This document shows positions 6,945 through 14,258 of a DNA stretch of 14,802 bases, piece after piece. How positions within the stretch are numbered: position 1 is the stretch's first letter; the number at the start of each line of letters is the position of its first letter. This DNA is from JBBILG01 sp037445085. Lineage in GTDB: Bacteria; Pseudomonadota; Gammaproteobacteria; Burkholderiales; Methylophilaceae. The notes under the pieces were generated by a model that saw only the letters and a program-made list of their open reading frames with translations, did not search any database and was not told the DNA's origin. The position numbers and the translations under genes were made by a program. The stretch is from assembly GCA_037445085.1 (NCBI GenBank), contig JBBILG010000041.1:1-14802 (forward strand), read 5' to 3'.

Positions 6945-8582
6945 TTATCTCCCGATGGAAAGCAGGGTATCGAACAGGGCATTGGCCGTCTTGATCAATT
7001 GGGCCGCAGCCTGGTACGCATGCTGGAACCGGATCAGGTTTGCGGCCTCCTCGTCCAGGTTGACGCCGGAGACGCCCTGCTGCGCGGCTTCCGCCTGTTG
7101 CAGCAGGTTGCCGTAGAGAACCTCGTTGGCTTTCGCAGCGGCGGCCGCGCTGCCGATTTCGCCGACCCACAGCGCGTAGGCGCTCTCGAAGGTGTTGTCG
7201 CCGCGCATCATGGTGCGATCCTGCTGCAAGGCGGCCAGCGCGAGCGCCGTGGTGTTGTCGAGTATGGCGCCGGCCGGAGCGCTGCCGCCCGCTGCGGCGA
7301 TCAGCGTGTAATCGGTGATCGCCACGCCCATGCTGTAGGAGGCGGCGGCCGTGGGCCGCAGGAGGAAGCTGTCGCCCGCGGCAGTCGCTCCGCTCAGGCT
7401 GAGATCGAACCCTTCCGTCGCAGACAGGCCGGCCAGGCTGGCACCGCTCCAGCTCGTCCCGTCCGCCAGGCGCTGCAGGGTGTAGCTGGCGCCGTCATAA
7501 GTCAGCAGGTAGTCACTGGTGGTGAGCAGCGCGCCATCGACCACGCTGGCGCTCAAGAACCCCGTGCCGGTGTTGGCGCTGTTGGCATGGACTTGCGGCA
7601 AGCCGGTGAGATCGTCGAAAAACAGGCCGCCAGCCGCCCCCGTGAGGTCCTTGCCGGCCTGGTGCAGGGTGTTGACCTGCATGCTGAGGCTGAGGGCGAT
7701 GCGCCCCAGGGTATTCTGGGCGGGGTCGAGCTGCCGGCTGCGGAAATCGACGATCGCGCCCAGCTCGCCGCCAATGCGTCCCGGGACGGAAAGCTGCGCG
7801 CCGCTTGCACCCGCGTAGACCTCGACACGGGTCGGATCATAAGGGGAAGGTTGGGCCGAGAGCCGGTTGGCCGTGCCCCCCAGCACCAGGGCATGGCCGG
7901 AGACGAAAACGTTGTAATCCCCTGTCTCGTTGGTCACCATGGTGACGCCGGCGAGACGGTTGAGCTGCGAGAGCGCTTCATCCCGCTGATCCAGCAGATC
8001 GTTGGGTGGCTGCAGAGCGGAACCCTGCAAGGCCGAGATCTGTCGGTTGAGGTCGGCAATCTGGGCCGCATCGGCATTGATGCGAGTCACCAGACTCCGG
8101 ATTTCGGCGTTGGCGCCCCCCTGCAACGCGCGGAAATATTCGCCATAGATATTGATGGAGTTCGACAGCGACTCAGCCGCGCTCAACACGCCCTGCCGGG
8201 CCGGCGTGGAGGCGGGATCGTTGGCGAGGCTGTTCCAGGCCGCAAAGAACTGCTGCAAGGCTTGCGACAGTCCGGCGGAACGGTCACCCAGTACGCCGTC
8301 AATCTGGTTGATGGCCGCGGCACTGCGCTGCATGTAGGCCGTCTGTGCTTCGCTCCGGAACACCTGCTGTTCCAGGAAACCGCTGTAGATGCGCCGCACC
8401 GCGGTGGCGTTCACCCCCTGGCCGATGAAGCCGCTGCCGGTACGGACAGCGAAATTGGTGGCCAGCACGGCTTCCTGCCGACGGTAACCCGGCGTGTTGA
8501 CGTTGGCGATGTTGTGGCCGGTGGTGGCAATGGCCACATTGGCCGAGTTGAGCGCCGTCACCGCGATGCTGTAGATGCTCAT
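6945..8582 (-). CDS. flgK: Flagellar hook-associated protein FlgK (HAP1)
   Basis: A 545-residue protein forming the first junction zone on the hook. The start MSIYSIAVTALNSANVAIATT followed by GHNIANVNTPGYRRQ is the rod/hook-family N-terminal motif. The C-terminus has GVSGVNLDEEAANLIRFQHAY and ends with a helical segment that packs with the N-terminus in the D0 domain. Length matches FlgK of enteric bacteria (about 547). An in-frame ATG at 8591 would add three residues (MIA), but family proteins begin at MS-, so ATG 8582 is preferred; the ribosome binding site is weak. It is preceded by a 64-base spacer holding a strong sigma-28 promoter match, and followed 6 bases later by flgL. This repeats the enteric arrangement, where flgKL can be expressed as late genes separately from flgB-J. 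Confidence 0.96.
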   Translation of the reverse strand: MSIYSIAVTALNSANVAIATTGHNIANVNTPGYRRQEAVLATNFAVRTGSGFIGQGVNATAVRRIYSGFLEQQVFRSEAQTAYMQRSAAAINQIDGVLGDRSAGLSQALQQFFAAWNSLANDPASTPARQGVLSAAESLSNSINIYGEYFRALQGGANAEIRSLVTRINADAAQIADLNRQISALQGSALQPPNDLLDQRDEALSQLNRLAGVTMVTNETGDYNVFVSGHALVLGGTANRLSAQPSPYDPTRVEVYAGASGAQLSVPGRIGGELGAIVDFRSRQLDPAQNTLGRIALSLSMQVNTLHQAGKDLTGAAGGLFFDDLTGLPQVHANSANTGTGFLSASVVDGALLTTSDYLLTYDGASYTLQRLADGTSWSGASLAGLSATEGFDLSLSGATAAGDSFLLRPTAAASYSMGVAITDYTLIAAAGGSAPAGAILDNTTALALAALQQDRTMMRGDNTFESAYALWVGEIGSAAAAAKANEVLYGNLLQQAEAAQQGVSGVNLDEEAANLIRFQHAYQAAAQLIKTANALFDTLLSIGR

Positions 8583-8609
8583 GGCGATCATCCGTCAGAG
8601 TTGTGTTTC

Positions 8610-8636
8610 ATATCGGCATGCGGCGGGAAAACTTGA
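8610..8636 (-). promoter_or_regulatory. Sigma-28 (FliA) promoter upstream of flgK
   Basis: On the minus strand the -35 element is TCAAGTTT (8636-8629), followed by an 11-base spacer and the -10 element GCCGATAT (8617-8610). The enteric FliA consensus is TAAAGTTT-N11-GCCGATAA, so each half matches at 7 of 8 bases with exact spacing. It lies in the only sizeable intergenic spacer, between the flgJ stop and the flgK start. The transcript would begin roughly 20 bases before the flgK ATG. Expected targets are flgK, flgL and, in the absence of any terminator, the whole pse-maf cassette. No mapping data are available here; the match and position are strong. Confidence 0.85.
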
Positions 8637-8646
8637 CCCTATCCGC

Positions 8647-9555
8647 TCATCCTTGCAGGCGTTCGCGGAAAAACGCACTGTGCATGACCCGCAGCAGCTT
8701 CTGCGCATAGCCCGGATCGGTGGCATATCCCGCGCGCTGCAAGCCGTGAGCGAAGCCTGCGGCATCCTGGCCCAGCACGCCGGCATACCGCGGCGATTCG
8801 GTGAGCAGGCGCGCATAGTCCGCGAAGGCCTCGGCATACGAGGCATAGGCACGGAAGCGCTCGCTGCCGTGCACCGGTCGGCCCGCCACGTACTCCAGCA
8901 CCACCTTGTCGACGGTTTCTCCCCTCCAGCCGGAACCTGCCTTGATATTGAAGAGGTTGTGGCTGGAGAGGCCGGAATCCGTCTGCAGGACATGCCGCCC
9001 CCAGCCTGTCTCCAACGCCGCCTGGGCGATCAGGAAATGGGGGGCGACGCCGAGCCGGGCGGCAGCGTCCACGGCATGCGGCCAGAGCGTCTCGACGAAA
9101 GTCGCCTGGGTCAGTTCGCCCTGTGCGGAAGGTGCGGAAGTTGCCTCGACCGGGATCGCCGCGGTGTCGGCATCGCGCGGCGGCATCTCGGCGCGCGGTG
9201 CCGGGGAAGCCGGCGCGAATGCCGTGATGTGCATGGGCGCGGCGGCTTCGTCGACGGCCGGCTGAAACGCCCGGATTTGCCTTTCGATCAGTTCGGCCAA
9301 GCCCAGTCCCTTGTTCTGCGCGATGTCCAGCGCCACCTGCTGGTCGAACATCTCGCCAAACATGCGCGCTTCCGCACTGTCGAACGGCCCGTCCTGCGTC
9401 AGCGTCTGGCGCATGCTGCGCAGCATCAGCTGCAGGAAATGGGCTTCGAACTGCTGCGCCGCCGCGCGCACCGCCTCCCTGCCGCCCTCCTGGCGTGCCA
9501 GGAGGCGCAGCCTGTCCAGACCCTGGGGGTTGAAGGCGAGGGCGTCGGCGTACAT
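8647..9555 (-). CDS. flgJ: Flagellar rod cap / peptidoglycan hydrolase FlgJ (two-domain)
   Basis: A 302-residue periplasmic protein that helps assemble the rod and cuts a hole for it in peptidoglycan. Residues 1-100 are the rod-binding domain, with AAAQQFEAHFLQLMLRSMRQ and MFGEMFDQQVALDI then KGLGLAELIERQ. Residues 101-148 are a Pro/Ala-rich linker. Residues 149-302 are a glucosaminidase-type domain, with IAQAALETGWG (Glu182) and VVLEYVAGRPV (Glu221) spaced 39 apart, like the two essential glutamates of Salmonella FlgJ. The C-terminus has YATDPGYAQKLLRVM, typical of this hydrolase family. The dual-domain form is characteristic of beta- and gammaproteobacteria. The ATG is 3 bases past the flgI stop. 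Like other FlgJ proteins it lacks a cleavable signal peptide and is presumably exported by the flagellar apparatus. Confidence 0.95.
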   Translation of the reverse strand: MYADALAFNPQGLDRLRLLARQEGGREAVRAAAQQFEAHFLQLMLRSMRQTLTQDGPFDSAEARMFGEMFDQQVALDIAQNKGLGLAELIERQIRAFQPAVDEAAAPMHITAFAPASPAPRAEMPPRDADTAAIPVEATSAPSAQGELTQATFVETLWPHAVDAAARLGVAPHFLIAQAALETGWGRHVLQTDSGLSSHNLFNIKAGSGWRGETVDKVVLEYVAGRPVHGSERFRAYASYAEAFADYARLLTESPRYAGVLGQDAAGFAHGLQRAGYATDPGYAQKLLRVMHSAFFRERLQG

Positions 9556-9558
9556 CGC

Positions 9559-10671
9559 TCAGATGATCTCCAGCTCGGCCTTGAGCGCCCCGGCCGCCTT
9601 CAGCGCCTGCAGGATGGAGAGCAGGTCCTGCGGCGTGGCGCCGACCGCGTTGAGCGCCTTCACCACCTCGCCCAGGCTGGCGCCGGCCCTGACCATCACC
9701 AGTTCGCCCTGCTTTTCCGTGATCTCGATCTCGGCACGCTCGCCGACCACGGTCTCGCCGCGCGGCGAGAACGCCGGCGGCTGGCTGACCAGCGGCTCGG
9801 TGCTGATCACCACGGAAAGATTACCGTGCGCCACCGCCACCGTGTCCAGACGCACCTCCTGGTTCATCACGATGGAGCCGGTGCGGGCGTTGAGGATGAC
9901 GCGGGCGACTTCCTCGCCCGGCTCGACGCGGAGGTTTTCCATGCGGCTGATGAAGGCCACGCGCTGGTTGAGGTCGCCAGGCGCCGCCACACGCACCAGC
10001 CGGCCGTCCACCGCCTCGGCCACGCCTGTGCCGAAGTTGCGGTTGATGGCTTCCACCAGGCGCGACGCCGTGGTGAAGTCGGCCTGGTGCAGTTCCAGAT
10101 GGACATGACCACCCTGCCCCACGTCGGTGGGTACGGCGCGCTCCACCGTCGCCCCGGCGGGAATGCGCCCCGCGCTCAGATGGTTGACCTGCACGCTGGA
10201 ACCGGCGGCGGCGGCACCGGCGCCGCCCACCAACAGGTTGCCCTGGGCGATGGCATAGACCTGCCCATCGGCCCCCTTGAGCGGGGTCATCAGCAGGGTG
10301 CCACCGCGCAGGCTCCTGGCATTACCCATGGAGGACACGGTCACGTCCAGCACCTGCCCGGGTCTTGCGAAGGGAGGCAGGTTGGCGGTGACCATGACCG
10401 CCGCCACGTTCCTGAGCTGCAGGTTGGTGCCGGGCGGCAGGCTGATGCCCATGTTGCGCAGCATGCTGACCACGCTCTGCACGGTAAACGGCGTCTGTGT
10501 GGTCTGGTCGCCGGTGCCGTCCAGGCCCACGACGATGCCGTAGCCGACCAGCTGGTTGCTGCGCACGCCCTGCACGGTGGCGAGTTCCTTGATGCGTGCC
10601 GCCTGCACCGGCAGGGCCATCGCGAGCGCGAGTAGCGCGGCTGTGAGAGTGCGGAGAAAAGCATTGGACAT
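9559..10671 (-). CDS. flgI: Flagellar P-ring protein FlgI
   Basis: A 370-residue periplasmic protein that forms the P ring around the rod in the peptidoglycan layer. The first 24 residues are a Sec signal peptide: a basic start, the hydrophobic run LTAALLALAMALP, and a likely cleavage after VQA. The mature protein begins ARIKELATVQGVRSNQLVGY, then GLDGTGDQT, which is highly conserved in FlgI. The C-terminus, PQDLLSILQALKAAGALKAEL, is also typical, and length is normal. The start follows the flgH stop by 9 bases, and the ribosome binding site TAGGAG is made partly from the flgH stop codon. Gene order flgH-flgI-flgJ is standard. Confidence 0.97.
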   Translation of the reverse strand: MSNAFLRTLTAALLALAMALPVQAARIKELATVQGVRSNQLVGYGIVVGLDGTGDQTTQTPFTVQSVVSMLRNMGISLPPGTNLQLRNVAAVMVTANLPPFARPGQVLDVTVSSMGNARSLRGGTLLMTPLKGADGQVYAIAQGNLLVGGAGAAAAGSSVQVNHLSAGRIPAGATVERAVPTDVGQGGHVHLELHQADFTTASRLVEAINRNFGTGVAEAVDGRLVRVAAPGDLNQRVAFISRMENLRVEPGEEVARVILNARTGSIVMNQEVRLDTVAVAHGNLSVVISTEPLVSQPPAFSPRGETVVGERAEIEITEKQGELVMVRAGASLGEVVKALNAVGATPQDLLSILQALKAAGALKAELEII

Positions 10672-10677
10672 GTTCGG

Positions 10678-10683
10678 CTCCTA
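10678..10683 (-). promoter_or_regulatory. Ribosome binding site of flgI, overlapping the flgH stop
   Basis: TAGGAG on the minus strand, 6 bases ahead of the flgI ATG. Its first three bases are the flgH stop codon TAG, so termination of flgH and initiation of flgI happen on nearly the same bases. Confidence 0.6.
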
Positions 10684-11385
10684 GAACGGCAGCAGGGCCA
10701 CGAAGAACCGCGACAGCATGCTCACGACCTGCGCGGTATCCATGCTCTGCTTGCCCTTGGATTCGATGCGGGCGTCCGCGAGCTGGGTGGAGTTGACCGC
10801 ATTCGCCGCGGTGATGTTGATCGGGTTGACCACGCCGGATAGGCGGATGAATTCGGTGCGCTGGTTGATCGCCACCTGCTTTTCGCCGCTCACCACCAGG
10901 TTGCCGTTGGGCAGCACCTCGATCACGGTGACGGTGATGGAGCCGCTGATGTTGTTGCTGGTGCTGGCGCTTTCCTTGTTCGAGGTGCTGATGTCGGAAT
11001 CGGCGGTGACCACGGTATCCAGGTTGCTGCCGCGCGAGAAGAACGGCGGCGTCAGCGGGAAGCGCTTGGGCGTGAGGCCGAGCACGGTGGGGGTGGCCAC
11101 GTTCACGTCCACTGAGCCGCCGCGCGCGGAACTTTCGTTGGTACTCTTGGTGGCACTGGTACGCTCGGTGAGATGGACGGTGATGGTGTCGCCGACGAAC
11201 ATGGCGCGCCTGTCCTCGAACAGCGGCCGGCTGTTGCTGGCCTGGTAGATGGCGCCATCGTTGGCCGGCAATGCCGCCGGCGGCGTCGGCCGCACCGTCA
11301 TCGGCTGGGCGACGCGGGTGGCCGGATCGGTATTGCAGCCCGCCAGCAGCATGGCCAGCAGGCCTATCGTCGGTATGCGTTTCAT
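10681..11385 (-). CDS. flgH: Flagellar L-ring lipoprotein FlgH
   Basis: A 234-residue outer-membrane lipoprotein that forms the L ring, the bushing through which the rod passes. The N-terminus MKRIPTIGLLAMLLAGC is a lipoprotein signal with lipobox LAGC, and Cys17 would be the lipidated residue. The body has LFEDRRAMFVGDTITVHLTE near residue 55, TVIEVLPNGNLVVSGEKQVAIN, and RLSGVVNPINI, all strongly conserved in FlgH. The end SMLSRFFVALLPF is typical. Length matches the family (about 230). The start is well supported by GGGAGG 6 bases upstream. It lies 19 bases after flgG and 9 bases before flgI. Confidence 0.97.
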   Translation of the reverse strand: MKRIPTIGLLAMLLAGCNTDPATRVAQPMTVRPTPPAALPANDGAIYQASNSRPLFEDRRAMFVGDTITVHLTERTSATKSTNESSARGGSVDVNVATPTVLGLTPKRFPLTPPFFSRGSNLDTVVTADSDISTSNKESASTSNNISGSITVTVIEVLPNGNLVVSGEKQVAINQRTEFIRLSGVVNPINITAANAVNSTQLADARIESKGKQSMDTAQVVSMLSRFFVALLPF

Positions 11386-11391
11386 GCCTGC

Positions 11392-11397
11392 CCTCCC
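11392..11397 (-). promoter_or_regulatory. Ribosome binding site of flgH
   Basis: GGGAGG on the minus strand, 6 bases before the flgH ATG at 11385; a strong Shine-Dalgarno match that fixes the start. Confidence 0.65.
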
Positions 11398-11404
11398 GCT
11401 TGCC

Positions 11405-12166
11405 TTACAGTTGCGTCAGCCGCTGCAGCATCTGGTCGGATGCCTGAATGGAGCGGGAGTTGATCTCGTAAGCCCGTTGCGCCTGGATCATGTTGATCAG
11501 TTCCTNNNNNNNNNNGAAGCCCTGTTGCAGCGTGCCCAGCCCGTTCAGTCCGGGGTTGGAGGTGTTCGGGGTGCCGGATGCGACGGTTTCCTGGTAGAGG
11601 TTGTCGCCGACGCTCTGCAGGCCCGCCGGGTTGATGAAGTTGGTGAGCTGGATCGGCCCCTGGGTGGTGGTGACGTTGCCCGGCTGGGTGATGGTCACCG
11701 TGCCGTCCTTGGCGATGGTGACGGCGACGGCGTCGACCGGGATGGTGATCTGCGGCTGCACCACATCGCCGGAAGCGGTGACCAGGGCGCCTTCGCTGTT
11801 CACCTGGAAAGCGCCGTCGCGGGTATAGGCCAGGGTGCCGTCGGGCAGCGCCACCTGGAAGAAGCCGTTGCCCTGGATGGCGAGGTCCAGGCTGTTGCCG
11901 GTCTGCTGCAGGTTGCCCTGCAGGAAGATGCGCTCGGTCGCCACCGGCCGCGCGCCCACGCCGATCTGCAGGCCGGAGGGAATCTGCGTCTGCTGCGAGG
12001 CTTGGGCGCCGGGCTGGCGCAGGGTCTGGTAGATGAGATCCTGGAATACCGGGCGCTGACGCTTGAAGCCGTTGGTGCTGACGTTGGCCAGGTTGTTGGA
12101 GATGACGTCGATGTTGGTCTGTTGCGACTCCATCCCGGTCTTGGCGATCCACAGCGATCTCAGCAT
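11405..12166 (-). CDS. flgG: Flagellar distal rod protein FlgG (interrupted by an N gap)
   Basis: FlgG forms the distal rod. The protein starts MLRSLWIAKTGMESQQTNID, followed by NNLANVSTNGFKRQRPVFQD, the classic rod-family N-terminus. The middle has NSLDLAIQGNGFFQVALPDG and YTRDGAFQVNSEG. The C-terminus ends MIQAQRAYEINSRSIQAS then DQMLQRLTQL. Ten Ns (11506-11515) fall between LQQGF and ELINMIQ. Other FlgG proteins carry about ten residues there, resembling VETSNVNVVE, whereas the N run leaves room for only four. The frame is preserved across the Ns, so the gene is probably intact in the organism. The annotated length is 253 residues including four X; the enteric protein has 260. An AGGG lies upstream of the start, 36 bases after flgF. 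Confidence 0.95.
   Translation of the reverse strand: MLRSLWIAKTGMESQQTNIDVISNNLANVSTNGFKRQRPVFQDLIYQTLRQPGAQASQQTQIPSGLQIGVGARPVATERIFLQGNLQQTGNSLDLAIQGNGFFQVALPDGTLAYTRDGAFQVNSEGALVTASGDVVQPQITIPVDAVAVTIAKDGTVTITQPGNVTTTQGPIQLTNFINPAGLQSVGDNLYQETVASGTPNTSNPGLNGLGTLQQGFXXXXELINMIQAQRAYEINSRSIQASDQMLQRLTQL
11506..11515. other. Assembly gap (10 Ns) inside flgG
   Basis: Ten consecutive undetermined bases in the 3' part of flgG. A round number of Ns suggests a placeholder of unknown true size. By comparison with the FlgG family about 28 bases are expected here, 18 more than shown, which would keep the reading frame. Confidence 0.9.
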
Positions 12167-12202
12167 GTTCGTGTTCCCTGGTTCGTGAAGTTGAGCGCGA
12201 GA

Positions 12203-12943
12203 TCAGGCGCCGAGCGACAGCACCTGGGCCGCGCGCCCGGCATTCTCGTCGGCCTTCTGCATCAGCCTGACCTGCAGGTCGAAGTAGCGCGACTGGTCGA
12301 TGATGCTGATGAGCGCCTGCACGCTGTTGACATTGCTGGATTCCAGCGCGCCCGGTGCCAGCGTGACCGCCGCGTCGGCTGCCGCCGGTTGGCCATTGCC
12401 CTGGCGGAACAGGCCGTCGTCGCCGCGCACCAGATCGGCATCGGCCGGGTTCACCAGCTTGATGCGGGCGACGGCGGTGATGGCCTCGGGCTGGTTGTTG
12501 GTGACGATGCTGATGGTGCCGTCCTTGCCCACCGTCACCTCGGAACCTTCCGGAATGCTGATGGGGCCGCCGTCGCCCAGCACCGGCAGGCCGTCGCTGG
12601 TCACCAGCAGACCGTTGATGCCGACCTGCAGGCTGCCGTTGCGGGTGTAGGCCTCCTGGCCGGCGACATCCTGCACTGCGATCCAGCCGCGCCCTTGCAC
12701 TGCCACGTCCAGCGGGCGGCCGGTGCTGCGCACCGCGCCCGCCGATAGATCGGCATTGGGCGTGGAATCCACCACATAGGCGCGGGTGGCCTCCCCCGGT
12801 CCGAACACCTGCAGGGCGCGAAAGGCACTGTTCTGCGCCTTGAACGCGGGCGTCGAAACATTGGCCAGATTGTGCGCCGTCACGGACTGCTGGTACAGGC
12901 TGTGCTTGGCGCCATTCATGGCGATGTAGAGCAGGCGGTCCAT
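12203..12943 (-). CDS. flgF: Flagellar proximal rod protein FlgF
   Basis: A 246-residue rod protein of the proximal rod. It starts MDRLLYIAMNGAKHSLYQQS, followed by AHNLANVSTPAFKAQNSAFR. STGRPLDVAVQGRGWIAV and YTRNGSLQVGINGLLVTSDG match FlgF of enteric bacteria closely. GALESSNVNSVQALISIID then DENAGRAAQVLSLGA form the C-terminal helix typical of FlgF. Length is normal (enteric 251). In the N-terminal rod motif the usual Gly is replaced by Ala (TPAFK instead of TPGFR/K). A GAGG stretch precedes the start, which lies 18 bases after the flgE stop. It is exported by the flagellar type III system. Confidence 0.95.
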   Translation of the reverse strand: MDRLLYIAMNGAKHSLYQQSVTAHNLANVSTPAFKAQNSAFRALQVFGPGEATRAYVVDSTPNADLSAGAVRSTGRPLDVAVQGRGWIAVQDVAGQEAYTRNGSLQVGINGLLVTSDGLPVLGDGGPISIPEGSEVTVGKDGTISIVTNNQPEAITAVARIKLVNPADADLVRGDDGLFRQGNGQPAAADAAVTLAPGALESSNVNSVQALISIIDQSRYFDLQVRLMQKADENAGRAAQVLSLGA

Positions 12944-12961
12944 GCCTCAATCCTCAGCTCG

Positions 12962-14239
12962 TCAACGCAGGTTCACCAGCGTCTGCAACACCGCGTCCTG
13001 GGTCTTGATGGTCTGCGCGTTGGCCTGATAGACGCGCTGCGCGGTGATCATCGCCACCAGTTCCGCGGTAAGGTCCACATTGGAATCCTCCACCGCCGCC
13101 GACTGGATGGCGCCATACTGGCCGCTTTGCGGCGCACCGACCAGCGCCGGCCCGGACGCGGACGTCTCCACCCACAGGTTGTTGCCGATCGGCTGCAGGC
13201 CCTGCGGATTGCGGAAATTGGCGAGCACCACCTGCGCCAGGTTCTTGGACTGGCCGTTGGAATAGCGGCCCAGCAGGATGCCGTCCGGCGAAATGACGAA
13301 TCCGGTCAACTTGCCGGAGGCATAGCCGTCCTGGATGAGACTGTTGACGCTGAACGCCGAGCCATACTGCGTGCTGCCGGTAAAATCGATGTTGAAGGAC
13401 ATGGCGGCCGCGCCGGTGCCCAGTGCGGCCGGGGCGATCGTTTGCGTGAAGTATCCGGGCGCCGTGAAGCCGGTGGAATTGGCAATATCGATCTGTCCCG
13501 CCGGGTCGAAAGCCAGCACCGGCGTGGGTACGGGGGTCACATCGGTCATCGTGCCGGCAGGATTGGTCACGGTGGTATGCACCTCCCACTCACCCGCGGC
13601 GATTTTCTTGAAGTACATGGTCAGGGTATGGGCGTTGCCCTGGCTGTCGTACACGTTCAGGGCCGTCGAGCGGTTGTAGGAAAGCGGATTGGAGGGATTG
13701 AATGCCACGGCGTTGATGTCTTCGCGGCCGTCCAGATTGATATTGCCCTGCACGCCGGTGGCCCCGGTACTGGTGCCGGTGGCAAGCGGCGCCACGTCCG
13801 CGGCATCGATGAGGATGTCGGCCGGCGAACCCGGAATGATGTTGCCGTTGGCATCCGCCGGATAGCCTGCCACGCGGTAACCCTGCACGTTGACGATATA
13901 GCCGTTCTTGTCCATCTGGAATTGACCGTTGCGGGTGTAGAACGGCGTGCCCGCCGTATCCCGCACAAGAAAGAAGCCGCCACCATTGATGGCGAGATCG
14001 AGCGGGTTGTTGGTGCTGGTGATGTTGCCTTGGGTGAACTGCTGCACCACGGCCGCGAGCTTCGATCCCAAACCGACCGGCGTGGTGCCGGCGCCGGAGA
14101 GGGATGCCGCGAATACGTCGGCGAACTGTGCCTGGCCGACCTTAAAACCCACCGTGCTGGCGTTGGCGACGTTGTTGCCGATCACGTCCAGGCTCTTGGA
14201 AGCGGTGTTGAGGCCGCTCAAACCCTGTTGGAAACCCAT
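12962..14239 (-). CDS. flgE: Flagellar hook protein FlgE
   Basis: A 425-residue hook subunit. The N-terminus MGFQQGLSGLNTASKSLDVI followed by GNNVANASTVGFK is the D0 helix and rod/hook signature. QGNITSTNNPLDLAINGGGF and YTRNGQFQMDKNGYIVNVQG are the conserved D1 parts. The central 140-330 region (RSTALNVYDSQGNAHTLTMY and following) forms the outer hook domains and is more variable. The C-terminus has VEDSNVDLTAELVAMITAQR and ends QDAVLQTLVNLR. Length fits FlgE (about 400-425). AAAGGA 7 bases upstream supports the ATG at 14239, which lies 19 bases after flgD. Hook-cap gene flgD directly upstream is the standard order. Confidence 0.97.
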   Translation of the reverse strand: MGFQQGLSGLNTASKSLDVIGNNVANASTVGFKVGQAQFADVFAASLSGAGTTPVGLGSKLAAVVQQFTQGNITSTNNPLDLAINGGGFFLVRDTAGTPFYTRNGQFQMDKNGYIVNVQGYRVAGYPADANGNIIPGSPADILIDAADVAPLATGTSTGATGVQGNINLDGREDINAVAFNPSNPLSYNRSTALNVYDSQGNAHTLTMYFKKIAAGEWEVHTTVTNPAGTMTDVTPVPTPVLAFDPAGQIDIANSTGFTAPGYFTQTIAPAALGTGAAAMSFNIDFTGSTQYGSAFSVNSLIQDGYASGKLTGFVISPDGILLGRYSNGQSKNLAQVVLANFRNPQGLQPIGNNLWVETSASGPALVGAPQSGQYGAIQSAAVEDSNVDLTAELVAMITAQRVYQANAQTIKTQDAVLQTLVNLR

Positions 14240-14246
14240 TTCTCTG

Positions 14247-14252
14247 TCCTTT
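14247..14252 (-). promoter_or_regulatory. Ribosome binding site of flgE
   Basis: AAAGGA on the minus strand, 7 bases ahead of the flgE ATG at 14239, in the 19-base spacer after flgD. A strong site suits a highly produced hook subunit. Confidence 0.6.
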
Positions 14253-14258
14253 CCAGAA

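Noticed and set aside
6060..8636. An 858-codon open frame on the plus strand opposite flgL and flgK
   Set aside because: flgL and flgK happen to be in the same frame, and GC-rich codon use leaves one antisense frame nearly stop-free. The translation is low-complexity Arg/Gly/Gln/Val-rich with no recognisable domain, and both minus-strand genes are unmistakable.
8620..8646. Imperfect inverted repeat (GCGG...GGG / CCC...CCGC) after flgJ as a possible terminator
   Set aside because: The arms are short and interrupted by an unequal bulge, there is no T-tract after it, and it overlaps the -35 element of the sigma-28 promoter. Chance GC pairing is more likely.
8575..10635. A 686-codon open frame on the plus strand opposite flgJ and flgI
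   Set aside because: Same cause: flgJ and flgI share a frame, producing a long antisense shadow. No family features, and both sense genes are full length with conserved catalytic or signal sequences.
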